DNA of 64,000 nucleotides from an uncultured Alphaproteobacteria bacterium (GCA_902607435.1 CACLJX010000007.1:19854-83853); one strand, 5' to 3'. Counted from the first letter of the stretch, positions 1 through 10,990 are shown. Program-made: numbers and translations. Notes: generated from the sequence alone by a model not told the origin.

Positions 1-222
1 AAACGCATCTATTTTTGCCTTTTTATTTATTTTACATATAACTTGAGACCAGCCTCCGGGAGAAGATCCTAATTCAAGAACATTTATTGATTTGCTTATC
101 AAATTAAACTTATTTTCTATTTCGATAAGTTTAAAAGAAGATCTAGAAACAAAGCTAAAATCTTTTGCCATTTTAACATAGCGATCCTTGTCTTGTCTTG
201 TTAGCCATTTATTAGACTGCAT
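1..222 (-). CDS. rlmE: 23S rRNA 2'-O-ribose methyltransferase RlmE (FtsJ), N-terminal fragment cut by window edge
   Basis: The minus strand reads 74 codons from an ATG at 222 to the window edge without a stop. The start MQSNKWLTRQDKDRYVKMAK followed by the SRSSFKL segment is the FtsJ signature, and LGSSPGGWSQ at residues 51-60 is SAM-binding motif I of this family. RlmE methylates the 2'-O of U2552 in the 23S A-loop on assembled 50S subunits (family knowledge). The C-terminal half lies outside the window, so the catalytic K-D-K-E set cannot be checked beyond the first lysine region. It is divergent from the RND operon, with a 67-base gap. Confidence 0.85.
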   Translation of the reverse strand, partial: MQSNKWLTRQDKDRYVKMAKDFSFVSRSSFKLIEIENKFNLISKSINVLELGSSPGGWSQVICKINKKAKIDAF

Positions 223-289
223 ATTAATAAAAACTTATTGTTTTATTTAAATAAAGAAATATATAGCAAAAACATTAACTCATTATTAA

Positions 290-1678
290 ATGAAAAAATC
301 AATAATCATAGCTATTTTAATACTTATACTTGTTATAGGTTGGTTTATATCAGGCCAATTTTTCAAAAAAAATAATTTTGAAAAATTAAATATTGATCAA
401 GAAAACAATAAAGATAGATCTGAATTAAATTCAGATAATGCTGCAATAAATGGAATTAAAGTTGAAACTAAATTATCAAATGCAGAAAAAATTGATCAAT
501 CTTTATTGTTACAAGGTCAAACAATTGTAAATAGATCAATAAATCTTAAATCTGAAACAATTGGTAATGTCATTAAAAAAAATTTTACTAGAGGAGATAT
601 AGTAAATACTAATGATGTTCTTGCAGAAATATCAATGGAGGATAGGAAAGAATTGCTAAATAGTTTCAATAAAGAAATGAAAAAAATTAATAAAGAAATA
701 AGCTTAAATAAAGAAAAAAAAGATAATGATGAAAAAACCTTCAATCAAGAATTAGTAAGAATAAATAAAGAAATAATACTAAATAATGAAAAAAGAGATA
801 ATGATGAATTAAAATATAAAAAGCAAATAAATTTATATAAATTAGAATACAAAACTGCTAAGGAATTAGTAGACAAAGGATTAGGTTCAGAATCAAAATT
901 AAGCCTAGCTTCGTTTAATTTAACTCAAGCAAATTCAAATTTAAAGGAAATTGAAATTAATTTTCGATCTCAATTTGTGAATTTAGAATCTCAACTTAAT
1001 AATGTTGAATCTAATTTAAAGGAAATAGAAATTAATTTTCAGTCCAAATCTGTAAATTTAGAATCGCAACTTGAGAATATAAAATCAAAAATAAAAAATA
1101 TATCAATTGATATTGAAAACACAAAAATTAAAGCTCCTTTCAGTGGAATAATTCAAAATAGCTTTATTGAAGAAGGTAATTATGTTCGTCCTGGAGAAAT
1201 AGTAGCGAGTATTGTGGATTTAAATCCTATCAAAATTCAAGGGTATGTATCTGAGACTGATATAAATAAAATCAAAGTAGGAACTAACGCTCATGTCGAA
1301 ATTTCCAATACTCTAAGGAAAAACGGTAAAATAAAATTTATATCTCCAGTTGCAGAGACTAATACCAGAACTTTTGAGTTTATTATTGAAGCAAACAACG
1401 ATGATTTATCATTTAAAAGTGGTTTAACTACAACTATAACAATTGATATTAAATCAGTAAATGCACACAAAATTTCTCCTTCAATCTTGACATTGCAAGA
1501 CGACGGAACTGTAGGTGTAAAAGCTTTAAATCAAAATAATGAAGTTATTTTTTTCTCTATTGAAAAAGTTAAAGACACTATTGATGGAATGTGGGTAACG
1601 GGGCTTCCTGATCAAGCAGTAATAATTATCACTGGACAAGAATATATTACAGAAGGTCAGATTGTTGAAATTCAATAA
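290..1678 (+). CDS. RND efflux periplasmic adaptor (membrane fusion protein, HlyD/AcrA family)
   Basis: Periplasmic adaptor that would link the inner-membrane RND pump encoded 7 bases downstream to an outer-membrane channel. Residues 4-23 are a hydrophobic anchor without a lipobox, so it is probably held by a transmembrane helix. Two half-lipoyl (barrel-sandwich) segments flank a long coiled-coil hairpin at about residues 120-275, and the second carries APFSGII at 282-288. The hairpin is unusual: each arm contains a 25-residue tandem duplication (133-157 against 158-177, and 216-240 against 241-263). At 462 residues it is longer than AcrA (about 400), and the added coiled coil accounts for this. 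No TolC-like gene is in the window. Substrate is not predictable. Confidence 0.85.
   Translation: MKKSIIIAILILILVIGWFISGQFFKKNNFEKLNIDQENNKDRSELNSDNAAINGIKVETKLSNAEKIDQSLLLQGQTIVNRSINLKSETIGNVIKKNFTRGDIVNTNDVLAEISMEDRKELLNSFNKEMKKINKEISLNKEKKDNDEKTFNQELVRINKEIILNNEKRDNDELKYKKQINLYKLEYKTAKELVDKGLGSESKLSLASFNLTQANSNLKEIEINFRSQFVNLESQLNNVESNLKEIEINFQSKSVNLESQLENIKSKIKNISIDIENTKIKAPFSGIIQNSFIEEGNYVRPGEIVASIVDLNPIKIQGYVSETDINKIKVGTNAHVEISNTLRKNGKIKFISPVAETNTRTFEFIIEANNDDLSFKSGLTTTITIDIKSVNAHKISPSILTLQDDGTVGVKALNQNNEVIFFSIEKVKDTIDGMWVTGLPDQAVIIITGQEYITEGQIVEIQ
686..820 (+). repeat. 25-residue tandem duplication, first arm of adaptor coiled coil
   Basis: Two consecutive 75-base units encode INKEISLNKEKKDNDE... 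(686-760) and INKEIILNNEKRDNDE... (761 onward). They are in frame, imperfect at DNA level, and lie in the ascending arm of the hairpin of the membrane fusion protein. Confidence 0.7.
935..1078 (+). repeat. 25-residue tandem duplication, second arm of adaptor coiled coil
   Basis: Two consecutive 75-base units encode SNLKEIEINFRSQFVNLESQ (935-1009) and SNLKEIEINFQSKSVNLESQ (1010 onward). The repeat length equals that of the repeat in the opposite arm, so both arms were lengthened by the same amount. Confidence 0.75.
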
Positions 1679-1685
1679 TTAAATT

Positions 1686-4600
1686 ATGAATATAATTGAT
1701 TATGCAATATCACACTCCAGAGTAATAATAGGATTACTTGTTTTTATTTTAGTAGCAGGATCTATTTCATATATTTCTATACCTAAAGAAGCGACTCCAG
1801 ATGTAAATATTCCATTTATTTATATTTCTTTATCTCAAAAAGGTATTTCACCGGAAGACTCGGAAAGGCTTTTAGTCAAACCTATAGAAGATGAAGTAAA
1901 AACAGTAGAGGGAGTTAAGGAAGTAAGATCAACCGCTTATAGTGGTGGAGGCAATGTTCTTTTGGAATTTAATCCAGGATTTGATGCTGATAAAGCTATG
2001 GATGATGTAAGAGAAAAAGTTGACAGGGCAAAAGGAGATCTACCTAGTGAAGCAGATGAACCAACTGTAAATGAAGTCAATATTAGTGCTTTCCCTATAT
2101 TGCTCATTTCTTTAAGTGGTGATTTGCCTGATAGAACACTTCAGGATCTTGGAGAATATCTTCAAGATGAAATTGAAACAATTCCCAGTATTTTAGAAGC
2201 TAAAATAGGAGGAAAAAGAAAAGAACAAGTTGACATAATTGTAGATGTGAGAGCAATTGAAGGTTATGGGATTAATTTAAGTACATTAATAAATATTGTT
2301 AATCAAAACAATATGATGGTTTCTGCTGGTGAACAAGATACAGGTGACGGAAGTTTTTCTATAAAAGTTCCTGGTCTTTATGAGAATATTGAAGATGTAT
2401 TAGATACTCCAATTAAAACTTATGGTGATTCTGTCATTACATTTAGAGATATAGCAAAAGTTAAAAGAACTTTTGAAGATCGAAAAACATATGCAAGAGT
2501 GAATGGTAAAAATTCAGTTACTATTGAAGTATCTAAAAGAGTTGGTGAAAATATTATTGAAACTGTTAATCAAGTTAAAAAAATTGTTAATGAAGCTCAA
2601 AAAAACTTTCCTGAAAATGTAAAAATATCATTTAGTCAGGATACATCAAAATATATTAAAGATATGCTCAATAGTTTACAAAATAATGTCATTGCTGCAA
2701 TAATTTTAGTTTTAATTATTATTTTAGGAGCACTAGGAATTAGATCTGGTTTTCTTGTTGGTGTTTCTATACCAGGAGCATTTTTATCAGGTGTAATGGC
2801 CCTCTCAATTATGGGTTTCACAGTTAATATTGTAGTACTTTTTGCTTTAATTCTTTCTGTAGGTCTTTTAGTTGATGGATCTATTGTTGTTGTAGAATAT
2901 GCAGATAGAAAAATAAATGAAGGTTTTACAATTAGTAAATCTTATGCTGCTGCATCAAAAAAAATGGCTTTACCTATAATAGCTTCAACAGCAACTACTT
3001 TAGCTGCATTTTTACCTTTGATTTTTTGGCCAGGACTAGCAGGAGAATTTATGAAATACCTTCCTATTACTTTAATTTGTGTTCTGACATCTTCGCTTTT
3101 TATGGCACTTTTGTTTGTGCCCGTTGTAGGAAGTTCTGCAGCAAGTATAATAAAAATATCACTTCAAATAGTTTTGCCCTTAATTATTGCTTTAATTTCA
3201 TTTAACTTAATTAATTATAGTAAGATATATACAAATGGATCTGGTTTCATAAATATTATTATTAATGCAGCAAATTTTCTAATATCTATTGTTTTATTTA
3301 TATTTGTTTCAATAAAAATTATTCCTTTTGTTAATAGAGTAAGCAAAACGTTAAATGCTCCAGTTAAAGAAATTTCTAAAACAGCCCTGATATTATCTTC
3401 CGAAAACAAAAATTCCCCATTAGAACTTACTGGTTTCACTGGTTTTTATGCTAATTTAATAAATAAATTACTTAATCATCCCGGTAAAGTAATCTTAACT
3501 TCCATTATAATTTTAATTAGTGTCCAATATAGTTATTCTCGCTTAGGAAGTGGAATTGAATTTTTCCCTAGTGTTGAACCAGATCTTTCAAAAATTGTAA
3601 TATATGCAAGAGGTAATTTGTCAGTTGAAGAAAAAAATAATTATGTTTCAAGAGTAGAAAATATTATTTTAGATATACAACAAAAAAATAATGAGTTTAA
3701 AAATATATATTCAATAAGTGGCAATGTTTCTGATCAATCAGAGGATTCAGAGGATTTTATTGGATCTATTTCATTAGAATACAAAGATTTAGATGATAGA
3801 AGATTTTCAAAAATAATTTTAAAAGAAATAATAGAAAAAGCTAATACAATTAATGGCATAAAAGTTGAGACAAGAGAACAAGAAGCTGGTCCTCCTGGAG
3901 GAAAACCAATTAATATAAAATTAACTTCTCCTGATAAAAAACTGTTATATGCTGAAGCTTCTAGATTAAAGAAATTTATGGATAACTATCCAGGTTTAAT
4001 TAATGTTGAATCCAATTTACCTGCCCCTGGCATTGAATGGGAAATAAAAGTAAATAGAAAACAAGCTTTTAAATTTGGTGCAAATATATCAAGCATTGGT
4101 AACGTAATTAAATTATCAACGAACGGTATTAAGCTTGGTGAATATAGGCCTGATGATACTAATGAAAGTATACCTTTATATTTAAGATATCCGCAAGAAG
4201 GTAGAACTCTTGATATGCTACAAAACTTAAGAGTATCTACACAAAATGGATTAGTACCAATATCAAATTTTGTAGAAATTGTTCCAAAAAATAGAACTGG
4301 AAACATAATTAGAGTAGATTCAAAAAATGCAATAAATATCAAAACAGATGTAGATATTGGAATATATGCTGATAGTAAAATAAAAGAATTAGAATATTCA
4401 CTTGGATTAACATCAAATAAACCAATGTTTCGCGGTAAGACTTTAAAAAATATAAAAACATTTGATCTTAATAAAAATGTTCGTGCAAAATTAACAGGAG
4501 AAAATGAAGATCAAAAAGAAGCTCAAAAATTTTTATCTAAAGCTTTTAGTGTAGCTGTGTTTTTAATGTTAATGATATTACTATTACAATTTAACAGTTT

Positions 4601-5081
4601 TTATAGCAGCTTTTTAATATTATTTGCTGTTGTAATGTCAACGGCAGGAGTTCTAATTGGATTGATGGTTACGGGTCAAGCTTTCGGTATAGTAATGACT
4701 GGAGTTGGTGTAATTGCTCTTGCAGGCATTGTTGTAAACAACAATATAATACTAATTGATACTTTTGATTATTTAAAAAAAGAAATGCCTTCTATAAAAG
4801 AGGCTATAATTAAAACAGGTGCTCAAAGATTAAGACCTGTTCTTCTTACAACTTTTACAACTGTTCTGGGATTATTGCCTATGGTAACAATGACTAATGT
4901 TGATTTCATTACTAGAGAAATCAAGGTAGGTACTCCCGATACTCAATGGTGGGTACAGCTTTCAACTGCTATTGTTTTTGGTTTAATTTTTGCAACAATA
5001 CTAACTTTAATAGTTACTCCATCTTTATTAATGATTAGAGAAAATATTAAAGTATGGTATCATAAAAAAATTAATTCCTAG
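1686..5081 (+). CDS. RND efflux transporter permease subunit (AcrB family)
   Basis: Inner-membrane proton-driven pump of 1131 residues, in the size range of AcrB homologues. Helix TM1 is at about 11-30, the first periplasmic porter domain follows, a TM block runs at about 333-490, and a second porter domain and TM block run to the end (FLMLMILLLQFNSFYSSFLI near 955). In TM4 the proton-relay pair reads LLVDGSIVVVE (D397, G398) where AcrB has two aspartates. In TM10 the lysine position reads VVNNNIILID (N1018-N1020). Two extra hydrophobic stretches (about 490-555) sit between the two TM blocks. It follows the adaptor gene by 7 bases, hence one operon, and its last 11 bases overlap the convergent pssA gene. 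Whether it exports drugs, lipids or metal is not readable. Confidence 0.88.
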   Translation: MNIIDYAISHSRVIIGLLVFILVAGSISYISIPKEATPDVNIPFIYISLSQKGISPEDSERLLVKPIEDEVKTVEGVKEVRSTAYSGGGNVLLEFNPGFDADKAMDDVREKVDRAKGDLPSEADEPTVNEVNISAFPILLISLSGDLPDRTLQDLGEYLQDEIETIPSILEAKIGGKRKEQVDIIVDVRAIEGYGINLSTLINIVNQNNMMVSAGEQDTGDGSFSIKVPGLYENIEDVLDTPIKTYGDSVITFRDIAKVKRTFEDRKTYARVNGKNSVTIEVSKRVGENIIETVNQVKKIVNEAQKNFPENVKISFSQDTSKYIKDMLNSLQNNVIAAIILVLIIILGALGIRSGFLVGVSIPGAFLSGVMALSIMGFTVNIVVLFALILSVGLLVDGSIVVVEYADRKINEGFTISKSYAAASKKMALPIIASTATTLAAFLPLIFWPGLAGEFMKYLPITLICVLTSSLFMALLFVPVVGSSAASIIKISLQIVLPLIIALISFNLINYSKIYTNGSGFINIIINAANFLISIVLFIFVSIKIIPFVNRVSKTLNAPVKEISKTALILSSENKNSPLELTGFTGFYANLINKLLNHPGKVILTSIIILISVQYSYSRLGSGIEFFPSVEPDLSKIVIYARGNLSVEEKNNYVSRVENIILDIQQKNNEFKNIYSISGNVSDQSEDSEDFIGSISLEYKDLDDRRFSKIILKEIIEKANTINGIKVETREQEAGPPGGKPINIKLTSPDKKLLYAEASRLKKFMDNYPGLINVESNLPAPGIEWEIKVNRKQAFKFGANISSIGNVIKLSTNGIKLGEYRPDDTNESIPLYLRYPQEGRTLDMLQNLRVSTQNGLVPISNFVEIVPKNRTGNIIRVDSKNAINIKTDVDIGIYADSKIKELEYSLGLTSNKPMFRGKTLKNIKTFDLNKNVRAKLTGENEDQKEAQKFLSKAFSVAVFLMLMILLLQFNSFYSSFLILFAVVMSTAGVLIGLMVTGQAFGIVMTGVGVIALAGIVVNNNIILIDTFDYLKKEMPSIKEAIIKTGAQRLRPVLLTTFTTVLGLLPMVTMTNVDFITREIKVGTPDTQWWVQLSTAIVFGLIFATILTLIVTPSLLMIRENIKVWYHKKINS

Positions 5082-5799
5082 TTTTGAAATTTATTACTAT
5101 AGTATAGAATATTGAAAATATATAAGAAATAGAAACCAAAATAAGAGTCAACCAGACATTGGATATAAAGCCAATACACAGTGCTGAAATTAATAAAATA
5201 ACCCACGGAGAATACTTATTTTTCAAATTTATTTTTTTTAGAGAAATTGTAGGAACCCGACTAACCATTAAAAAACCAATAAAGCTAAGATTAATTAAAT
5301 TTAAGTAAGGATTTTTTAATAATAATAAATCAAATTCTAAAACAATAAATATTGGCAACAAAGATAATCCTGCGGCTGCAGGTGAAGGAACGCCAGTAAA
5401 ATAAATATTTGAATCAATTGCTTTAGGAGATAAATATATATCAGCTGTAAAACGTGCTAAACGTAAAGCTGAACAGACAACAAAAAATAAACATATGCTC
5501 CATCCTAGTGACTTTAAATCTGATAGTGTCCATAAATAAATTAATATACTTGGTGCTACTCCAAAAGAAATAACATCACTTAAAGAATCTAATTCTGCAC
5601 CAAAAGTAGAATTACCTTTTAATTTTTTAGCAAACCATCCATCAAAAAAATCAAAAATCCCTGCAAATATAATTAACAAAATTGATATTTTCCATTCATT
5701 TATTATAGAAAAACGAATTGAAGAAAGGCCACAACATAAAGACAAAATAGTAATGGCATTGGGAACAAACTTAGCAAGATAATTAGAGTTATTATTCAT
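5071..5799 (-). CDS. pssA: CDP-diacylglycerol-serine O-phosphatidyltransferase
   Basis: Makes phosphatidylserine from CDP-diacylglycerol and L-serine in the inner membrane, the committed step to phosphatidylethanolamine. The CDP-alcohol phosphatidyltransferase motif is seen as D50, DG at 53-54, AKKL, then D71 and D75 (ELDSLSDVISFG), with lysine replacing the usual arginine after the alanine. Several hydrophobic helices follow. The length (242 residues) matches the short alphaproteobacterial and Gram-positive-type PssA. It lies directly downstream of psd on the same strand (1-base gap), so the two consecutive steps of PE synthesis form one operon. Its 3' end overlaps the convergent RND gene. 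Confidence 0.93.
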   Translation of the reverse strand: MNNNSNYLAKFVPNAITILSLCCGLSSIRFSIINEWKISILLIIFAGIFDFFDGWFAKKLKGNSTFGAELDSLSDVISFGVAPSILIYLWTLSDLKSLGWSICLFFVVCSALRLARFTADIYLSPKAIDSNIYFTGVPSPAAAGLSLLPIFIVLEFDLLLLKNPYLNLINLSFIGFLMVSRVPTISLKKINLKNKYSPWVILLISALCIGFISNVWLTLILVSISYIFSIFYTIVINFKTRN

Positions 5800-5800
5800 T

Positions 5801-6469
5801 CTATATTGTTACTGTTTTAGAAATTTTTGAGATATTTTTTGGATTAGAAATAATTGTTTCTCCTCCTATCACAGTTTGACCTTTAGATACAAGAACTGTG
5901 TAGTTCAGAGGAAGATATAGATCTACCCTACTCCCAAATTTAATTATACCAAATCTGTCTCCTTTAATAATTTCCTGATCTACTTTTAAATCACAAATGA
6001 TCCTTCTTGCAATTAAACCTGCAATTTGAGAAACAATAACAATATCTTTATTATTTTTTTCAATGGTAATGATATTTCTTTCATTATCTAAACTTGATTT
6101 GTCTAATGTGGCATTAATAAATCTGCCAGGAACATATGATATATTTATAATTTTTCCATCAGTAGGAGTTCTATTTACATGAACATTAAATATATTTAAA
6201 AAAATACTTAGTTTAGTAAATTTTTCATTTATATTGCATTCTCTAGGTGCCTTGCTCTTGCCAATATATGTAATTAAACCATCTGATGGAGCAACTATAA
6301 CATCATCAACTGGAATTACTCGATTAGGATCTCTAAAGAAGTAAAATATATATATAGATACAATTAACATCAAAAAACCTATAAAGGGGAAAAAGGGGAA
6401 AAAAATAATTGTCAAAATAGAACAAACGATGAAATAAACCCAACCTTCTTGATGAATTTTAATTTGCAT
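5801..6469 (-). CDS. psd: phosphatidylserine decarboxylase proenzyme, short type
   Basis: Decarboxylates phosphatidylserine to phosphatidylethanolamine. At 222 residues it is the short class of PSD. It carries an N-terminal hydrophobic hairpin (residues 12-45) and the self-cleavage site in KFGSRVDLYLP, where cleavage between G179 and S180 would create the pyruvoyl group (known for the family). NVHVNRTPTDG near 110 is the conserved core. First gene of the psd-pssA operon, divergent from the LOG gene. Confidence 0.92.
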   Translation of the reverse strand: MQIKIHQEGWVYFIVCSILTIIFFPFFPFIGFLMLIVSIYIFYFFRDPNRVIPVDDVIVAPSDGLITYIGKSKAPRECNINEKFTKLSIFLNIFNVHVNRTPTDGKIINISYVPGRFINATLDKSSLDNERNIITIEKNNKDIVIVSQIAGLIARRIICDLKVDQEIIKGDRFGIIKFGSRVDLYLPLNYTVLVSKGQTVIGGETIISNPKNISKISKTVTI

Positions 6470-6515
6470 TTTTTTATTTGTTAAGTAGTTAATTATGATA
6501 GCTAATTATAGAATT

Positions 6516-7055
6516 ATGAAAATAAAATCTCTAACAATTTACTGTTCTTCTTCGAAAAAATTAGATAAAAAATTCTATAATTTAACTGAAAAAATAGGGA
6601 TTTTTTTGGGTCAAAAACAAATTACTATTATTTATGGAGGTGGAAATATTGGACTAATGGGAAAACTTTCAAATGCTGCATTAAAAATGGGGGCAAATGT
6701 TATTGGCGTAATCCCTGAATTTTTAAAAAAAGGAGAAAACATAAATCTTGATATTTCAAAAACAATTATAGTAAAAACCATGTCTCAAAGAAAAAAAATT
6801 TTATTTGAAAAAGCTGATGCTTTTTTAATTTTACCTGGAGGATCAGGTACAATTGAAGAGGCTGCAGAAGTTATTTCATGGAAATTTTTAGGTATTCACA
6901 ATAAACCTATAATAATTTTTAATTTTGACAATTATTGGAATTCAATGATTGAAATGTATGATAACGCAAAAAAGAATAAATTTGGAGATAAAAATTTACA
7001 ATCTATATTTAGAACAGTAAAAACATTTGAAGAATTTTCCCTTCTATTTAAATAA
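6516..7055 (+). CDS. LOG-family nucleoside 5'-monophosphate phosphoribohydrolase (TIGR00730)
   Basis: Small Rossmann-fold enzyme of the lysine decarboxylase-like/LOG family. Characterised members cleave cytokinin riboside or other nucleoside 5'-monophosphates to free base and ribose 5-phosphate, and true lysine decarboxylase activity is not expected. GGGNIGLMG and the diagnostic PGGSGTIEE are present. I prefer the ATG at 6516 because family members begin M-K-x-L-x-VYCGSS, here [13 protein letters not shown]; an upstream in-frame ATG at 6495 would add seven residues. The stop codon shares a base with the icd start (TAATG), so translational coupling is likely. The physiological base is unknown. 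Confidence 0.85.
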   Translation: MKIKSLTIYCSSSKKLDKKFYNLTEKIGIFLGQKQITIIYGGGNIGLMGKLSNAALKMGANVIGVIPEFLKKGENINLDISKTIIVKTMSQRKKILFEKADAFLILPGGSGTIEEAAEVISWKFLGIHNKPIIIFNFDNYWNSMIEMYDNAKKNKFGDKNLQSIFRTVKTFEEFSLLFK

Positions 7056-8269
7056 TGTCTAAAATAAAAGTTAAAAACCCTTTAGTTGAAATTGACGGTG
7101 ATGAGATGACAAAAATCATTTGGCAATTCATCAAAGATAAATTAATTTTTCCATATTTAGAAATTGATATAAAATATTTTGATTTAAGTATTGAAAATAG
7201 AGATGCAACAAATGACGAGGTAACTGTTGAATCTGCAAAATCAATAAAAAAACATGGCGTCGGTGTAAAGTGTGCAACTATAACGCCAGACGAAAATAGA
7301 GTAAAAGAGTTTAATTTAAAAAAGATGTGGCAATCACCAAATGGTACAATTCGAAACATATTAGGAGGAACTATTTTTAGACAACCTATATTATGTGGCA
7401 ATATACCGAGAATTGTATCCAACTGGAAGAAACCTATTGTAGTAGCAAGACATGCTTTTGGCGATCAGTATATGGCTTCAGAAACAATCATTGATAAACC
7501 TGGCAAACTTAAAATGGTATTTGAACCAGATGATGGAACTAAAAAGCTAGAAAAGGAAGTTTTACATTTTAATACTTCCGGTGTTGCAATGACCATGTAC
7601 AATATTGATCAATCAATAATTGGTTTTGCAAGAGCTTGTTTTAATTATGGATTAAATCTAGACTGGTCAGTTTATCTTTCTACTAAAAATACTATTCTAA
7701 AAATTTATGATGGAAGATTCGAACATTTATTCAAAAAAATATTTGAAGAAGAATTTTTAGACAAATTTAAAAAACAGAACATTATATATGAGCACCGATT
7801 AATAGATGATATGGTAGCTTCTTCATTAAAATGGGAAGGAGGATTTATTTGGGCATGCAAAAACTATGATGGCGATGTTCTATCAGACCATGTTGCTCAA
7901 GGCTTTGGTTCTTTGGGAATGATGTCAAGTGTATTGATGTCACCAGATGGTCAAATAATAGAATCTGAAGCAGCTCATGGAACTGTTACCAGACATTATC
8001 GAAATCATCAAAAAGGACTATTAACCTCAACAAATCCTATTGCTTCAATATTTGCATGGACTAGAGGGCTTTATTTTAGAGGCAAATTTGATCATAACGA
8101 GGATCTATTGAATTTTGCTAATACACTTGAAAATATATGTATTGAAACTGTTGAATCAGGCAAAATGACTAAAGATTTAGCAACATTAATTAGTCAAAAT
8201 CAAAATTGGTTAAATACCGAGGAATTTTTAAATACATTGCAACAAAAATTAGAAGAAAAATTACATTAG
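7055..8269 (+). CDS. icd: NADP-dependent isocitrate dehydrogenase
   Basis: Oxidatively decarboxylates isocitrate to 2-oxoglutarate in the TCA cycle, producing NADPH. At 404 residues it belongs to the homodimeric type II clade shared by alphaproteobacteria and eukaryotes rather than the E. coli type. Seen in it are substrate-loop residues in [12 protein letters not shown] (about 95-106), the YDGD/SD metal-ligand region (about 270-279) and [12 protein letters not shown] near 307. It overlaps the LOG gene start by one base and the convergent alaS end by nine bases. The recA-alaS-icd grouping is common in alphaproteobacteria. Confidence 0.95.
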   Translation: MSKIKVKNPLVEIDGDEMTKIIWQFIKDKLIFPYLEIDIKYFDLSIENRDATNDEVTVESAKSIKKHGVGVKCATITPDENRVKEFNLKKMWQSPNGTIRNILGGTIFRQPILCGNIPRIVSNWKKPIVVARHAFGDQYMASETIIDKPGKLKMVFEPDDGTKKLEKEVLHFNTSGVAMTMYNIDQSIIGFARACFNYGLNLDWSVYLSTKNTILKIYDGRFEHLFKKIFEEEFLDKFKKQNIIYEHRLIDDMVASSLKWEGGFIWACKNYDGDVLSDHVAQGFGSLGMMSSVLMSPDGQIIESEAAHGTVTRHYRNHQKGLLTSTNPIASIFAWTRGLYFRGKFDHNEDLLNFANTLENICIETVESGKMTKDLATLISQNQNWLNTEEFLNTLQQKLEEKLH

Positions 8270-10942
8270 TTTTAAAATCTCATTTTTAATTTCAATATAT
8301 ATTTTATTTACATTTTCAGGTTTATTGCCTCCTGCTTGAGCTAAATCCTTTCTTCCTCCTCCTCCTTTGCCCCCAACAATTATTGAAGCTAATTTAACCA
8401 AATTGGTGGCATCAAATTTATCAGTCAAATCTTCTGTAATTCCCACAATGATAGACACCTTAATGTCATCACAAGAAACTAAAATTATTACACTTTTATT
8501 TGGATGGAATTTCTTTTGTTCATCAATAAATAACTTAAATGAGTTACTTGGATACTTGTTTGCAAGCAAATAAATCAAATTACAATTACCAACTTTCTCA
8601 ATTTTAATATTTTTAATATTTTTTGAAATGTCTGCGTTCTCTTTAATATCATTATAAATATTTTTGAAATATTTTAACTGATCACTTAATGTAGTATCAT
8701 TACTAATTTTGATTATTTTTTCAGGAGCAGTCTTCTTAATTAAATTTAAATATTTATTTATTTCATTTTCTATTTGAATATTTTTTTCTTTTTCTTGGAT
8801 TAATTGATCAGCTTTGTAATTATCTACACCAATATTTGTTACTGCTTCTAATCTTCGAATACCTGAGGCAACAGAAGATTGGCTTGTAATCTTAAATTTA
8901 TTAATATCTCCTGTATTCTTAACATGTGTTCCACCACACAACTCTTTAGAAAAAAAATGATTGTCTAAATTTTTACCCATAGTGATAACACGCACTTCAT
9001 CTTCATATTTTTCCCCAAATAAAGCTATAGCACCTTCATCAATTGCAGATTGTTGATTCAATATCTCTGTTGTTACTGGAGATTTTTGTAAAATTATTTT
9101 ATTAACAATTTTCTCAATTTTTTCTAAATCCATTGTATCAATTGGATCATTATGGCTAAAATCAAAACGTAATTTTTCATCATTTACCAAAGATCCTTTT
9201 TGCGTAACATGATTGCCTAAAATTTGCCTTAAAGATTCATGTAAAAGATGTGTAGCTGAATGATTGTTACGTATTAAATTTCTTTTTTTGGTATTAATTG
9301 ATGCGGTTACTTGGTCTCCCGTGCTCACTTCTCCCTTTACAACCCTACCCCAATGTAAGAAAAAACTTCCAAAGATTTTAGTTGTATTATTAACTGCAAA
9401 AAAAAATTTATCGCTAAATAATGAACCTTTATCTCCGATTTGTCCTCCTGACTCTCCATAGAAAGGTGTTTGATTCAAAATAATAACTCCCTCATCACCA
9501 ATATTAATATTTTGTACATCTTTATTATTAAAAATAATTTTTATTATAATACTTTCAGATTTTGCTTGTTCATATCCAACAAATTCAGTTGATTCTAAAT
9601 CTCGTATTACTTCAAACAAAATTTTACTATCACTAATATCACCAGTTCCTCTCCAACTTTTTCTTGCTCTTTCTTTTTGTTGAAGCATATTCTTTTCAAA
9701 AGTTGACGTATCAACATTGATATTTTTATTTTTTAAATAATCTTGTGTTAAATCAAGGGGAAAACCATAAGTGTCATATAATTTAAAAGCTACCTCACCG
9801 CTGAAAATATTATTTATTGTATTTTGAATTTCGTCTTCTAAAATTTTCAATCCATTATCAATTGTTTTTTTAAATTTTGTTTCCTCATTTAAAAGAGTAT
9901 TTGAAATTAAATCTTTAGCTCTTTCTAACTCCGGATATGCATCTTTCATTGCATGAAGTAAAATAGGAAATATTTTATGAAATATTGGATCTATATTGCC
10001 TAGACTATGAGCATGTCTCATTCCTCTTCTCATAATTCTACGCAAAACATAACCTCTCCCTTCATTAGTAGGTAAAACTCCGTCACTAATCAAAAAAGAT
10101 GCAGATCTTAAATGATCTGCAATAACTCTATGACTGGCTGAATTAATTAATTTTTCAGAATCAGTCAGCTCTATTGATTTTTCAACTATAGGTCGAAAAA
10201 TATCAGTTGCATAATTATCATTGGTATTTTGAAGTAATGCTGTAATTCTTTCTAAACCCATTCCTGTATCAATCGAAGGTTTAGGTAAATCTTCTCTTAA
10301 CTTTTTTGTAACTTGTTCATATTGCATAAAAACAAGATTCCAAATTTCAATAAATCTGTCTCCATCCTCATTATCACTTCCTGGAGGTCCGCCTTGATAT
10401 TTTTCTCCATGATCATAAAATATTTCAGAACATGGACCACATGGACCAGTTTCTCCCATTGACCAAAAGTTATCTGAAGTGCTAATTTTAATTATTTTAC
10501 TTTCTGGTAAACCGGCAATTTTTTTCCATAGATCAAAAGCTTCCTCATCTTGATCAAATACTGTAACTAATAATTTATCTTTATCTAATCCAAATTCTTT
10601 AGTAATTAACTTCCAAGCTAGATCAATAGCTATATCTTTAAAATAATCCCCAAATGAAAAATTACCTAACATTTCAAAAAAAGTATGGTGACGGGCAGTG
10701 TATCCAACATTTTCTAAATCATTGTGTTTGCCTCCAGCCCTTACACATTTTTGAGCAGTTACTGCTCTTTTATAATCAAGTTTTTCTTTCCCAGTAAAAA
10801 CATTTTTAAATTGTACCATCCCTGAATTTGCAAACATCAAAGTAGGGTCATTTTGAGGAACTAATGAACTTGAATGAACTATTTTATGTCCATTTTTTTC
10901 AAAAAAATTCAAAAAAATACTTCGAATTTCTGTTGATTTCAT
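8261..10942 (-). CDS. alaS: alanyl-tRNA synthetase
   Basis: Charges tRNA-Ala and hydrolyses mischarged Ser/Gly products. At 893 residues it has the full domain set: class II catalytic core from the N-terminus ([13 protein letters not shown], the [12 protein letters not shown] motif 2 region), a [14 protein letters not shown] segment, the editing domain with zinc ligands HSATHLLH and [11 protein letters not shown], a coiled segment and a C-terminal DHHA1 domain ending with [13 protein letters not shown]. Start ATG at 10942. It follows recA on the same strand but a strong hairpin lies between them, so it probably has its own promoter. Confidence 0.97.
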   Translation of the reverse strand: MKSTEIRSIFLNFFEKNGHKIVHSSSLVPQNDPTLMFANSGMVQFKNVFTGKEKLDYKRAVTAQKCVRAGGKHNDLENVGYTARHHTFFEMLGNFSFGDYFKDIAIDLAWKLITKEFGLDKDKLLVTVFDQDEEAFDLWKKIAGLPESKIIKISTSDNFWSMGETGPCGPCSEIFYDHGEKYQGGPPGSDNEDGDRFIEIWNLVFMQYEQVTKKLREDLPKPSIDTGMGLERITALLQNTNDNYATDIFRPIVEKSIELTDSEKLINSASHRVIADHLRSASFLISDGVLPTNEGRGYVLRRIMRRGMRHAHSLGNIDPIFHKIFPILLHAMKDAYPELERAKDLISNTLLNEETKFKKTIDNGLKILEDEIQNTINNIFSGEVAFKLYDTYGFPLDLTQDYLKNKNINVDTSTFEKNMLQQKERARKSWRGTGDISDSKILFEVIRDLESTEFVGYEQAKSESIIIKIIFNNKDVQNINIGDEGVIILNQTPFYGESGGQIGDKGSLFSDKFFFAVNNTTKIFGSFFLHWGRVVKGEVSTGDQVTASINTKKRNLIRNNHSATHLLHESLRQILGNHVTQKGSLVNDEKLRFDFSHNDPIDTMDLEKIEKIVNKIILQKSPVTTEILNQQSAIDEGAIALFGEKYEDEVRVITMGKNLDNHFFSKELCGGTHVKNTGDINKFKITSQSSVASGIRRLEAVTNIGVDNYKADQLIQEKEKNIQIENEINKYLNLIKKTAPEKIIKISNDTTLSDQLKYFKNIYNDIKENADISKNIKNIKIEKVGNCNLIYLLANKYPSNSFKLFIDEQKKFHPNKSVIILVSCDDIKVSIIVGITEDLTDKFDATNLVKLASIIVGGKGGGGRKDLAQAGGNKPENVNKIYIEIKNEILKLM

Positions 10943-10990
10943 AATTAGCTTTTATAACTCAGTTTTATCGATGTCTATTTTTAATTAATT

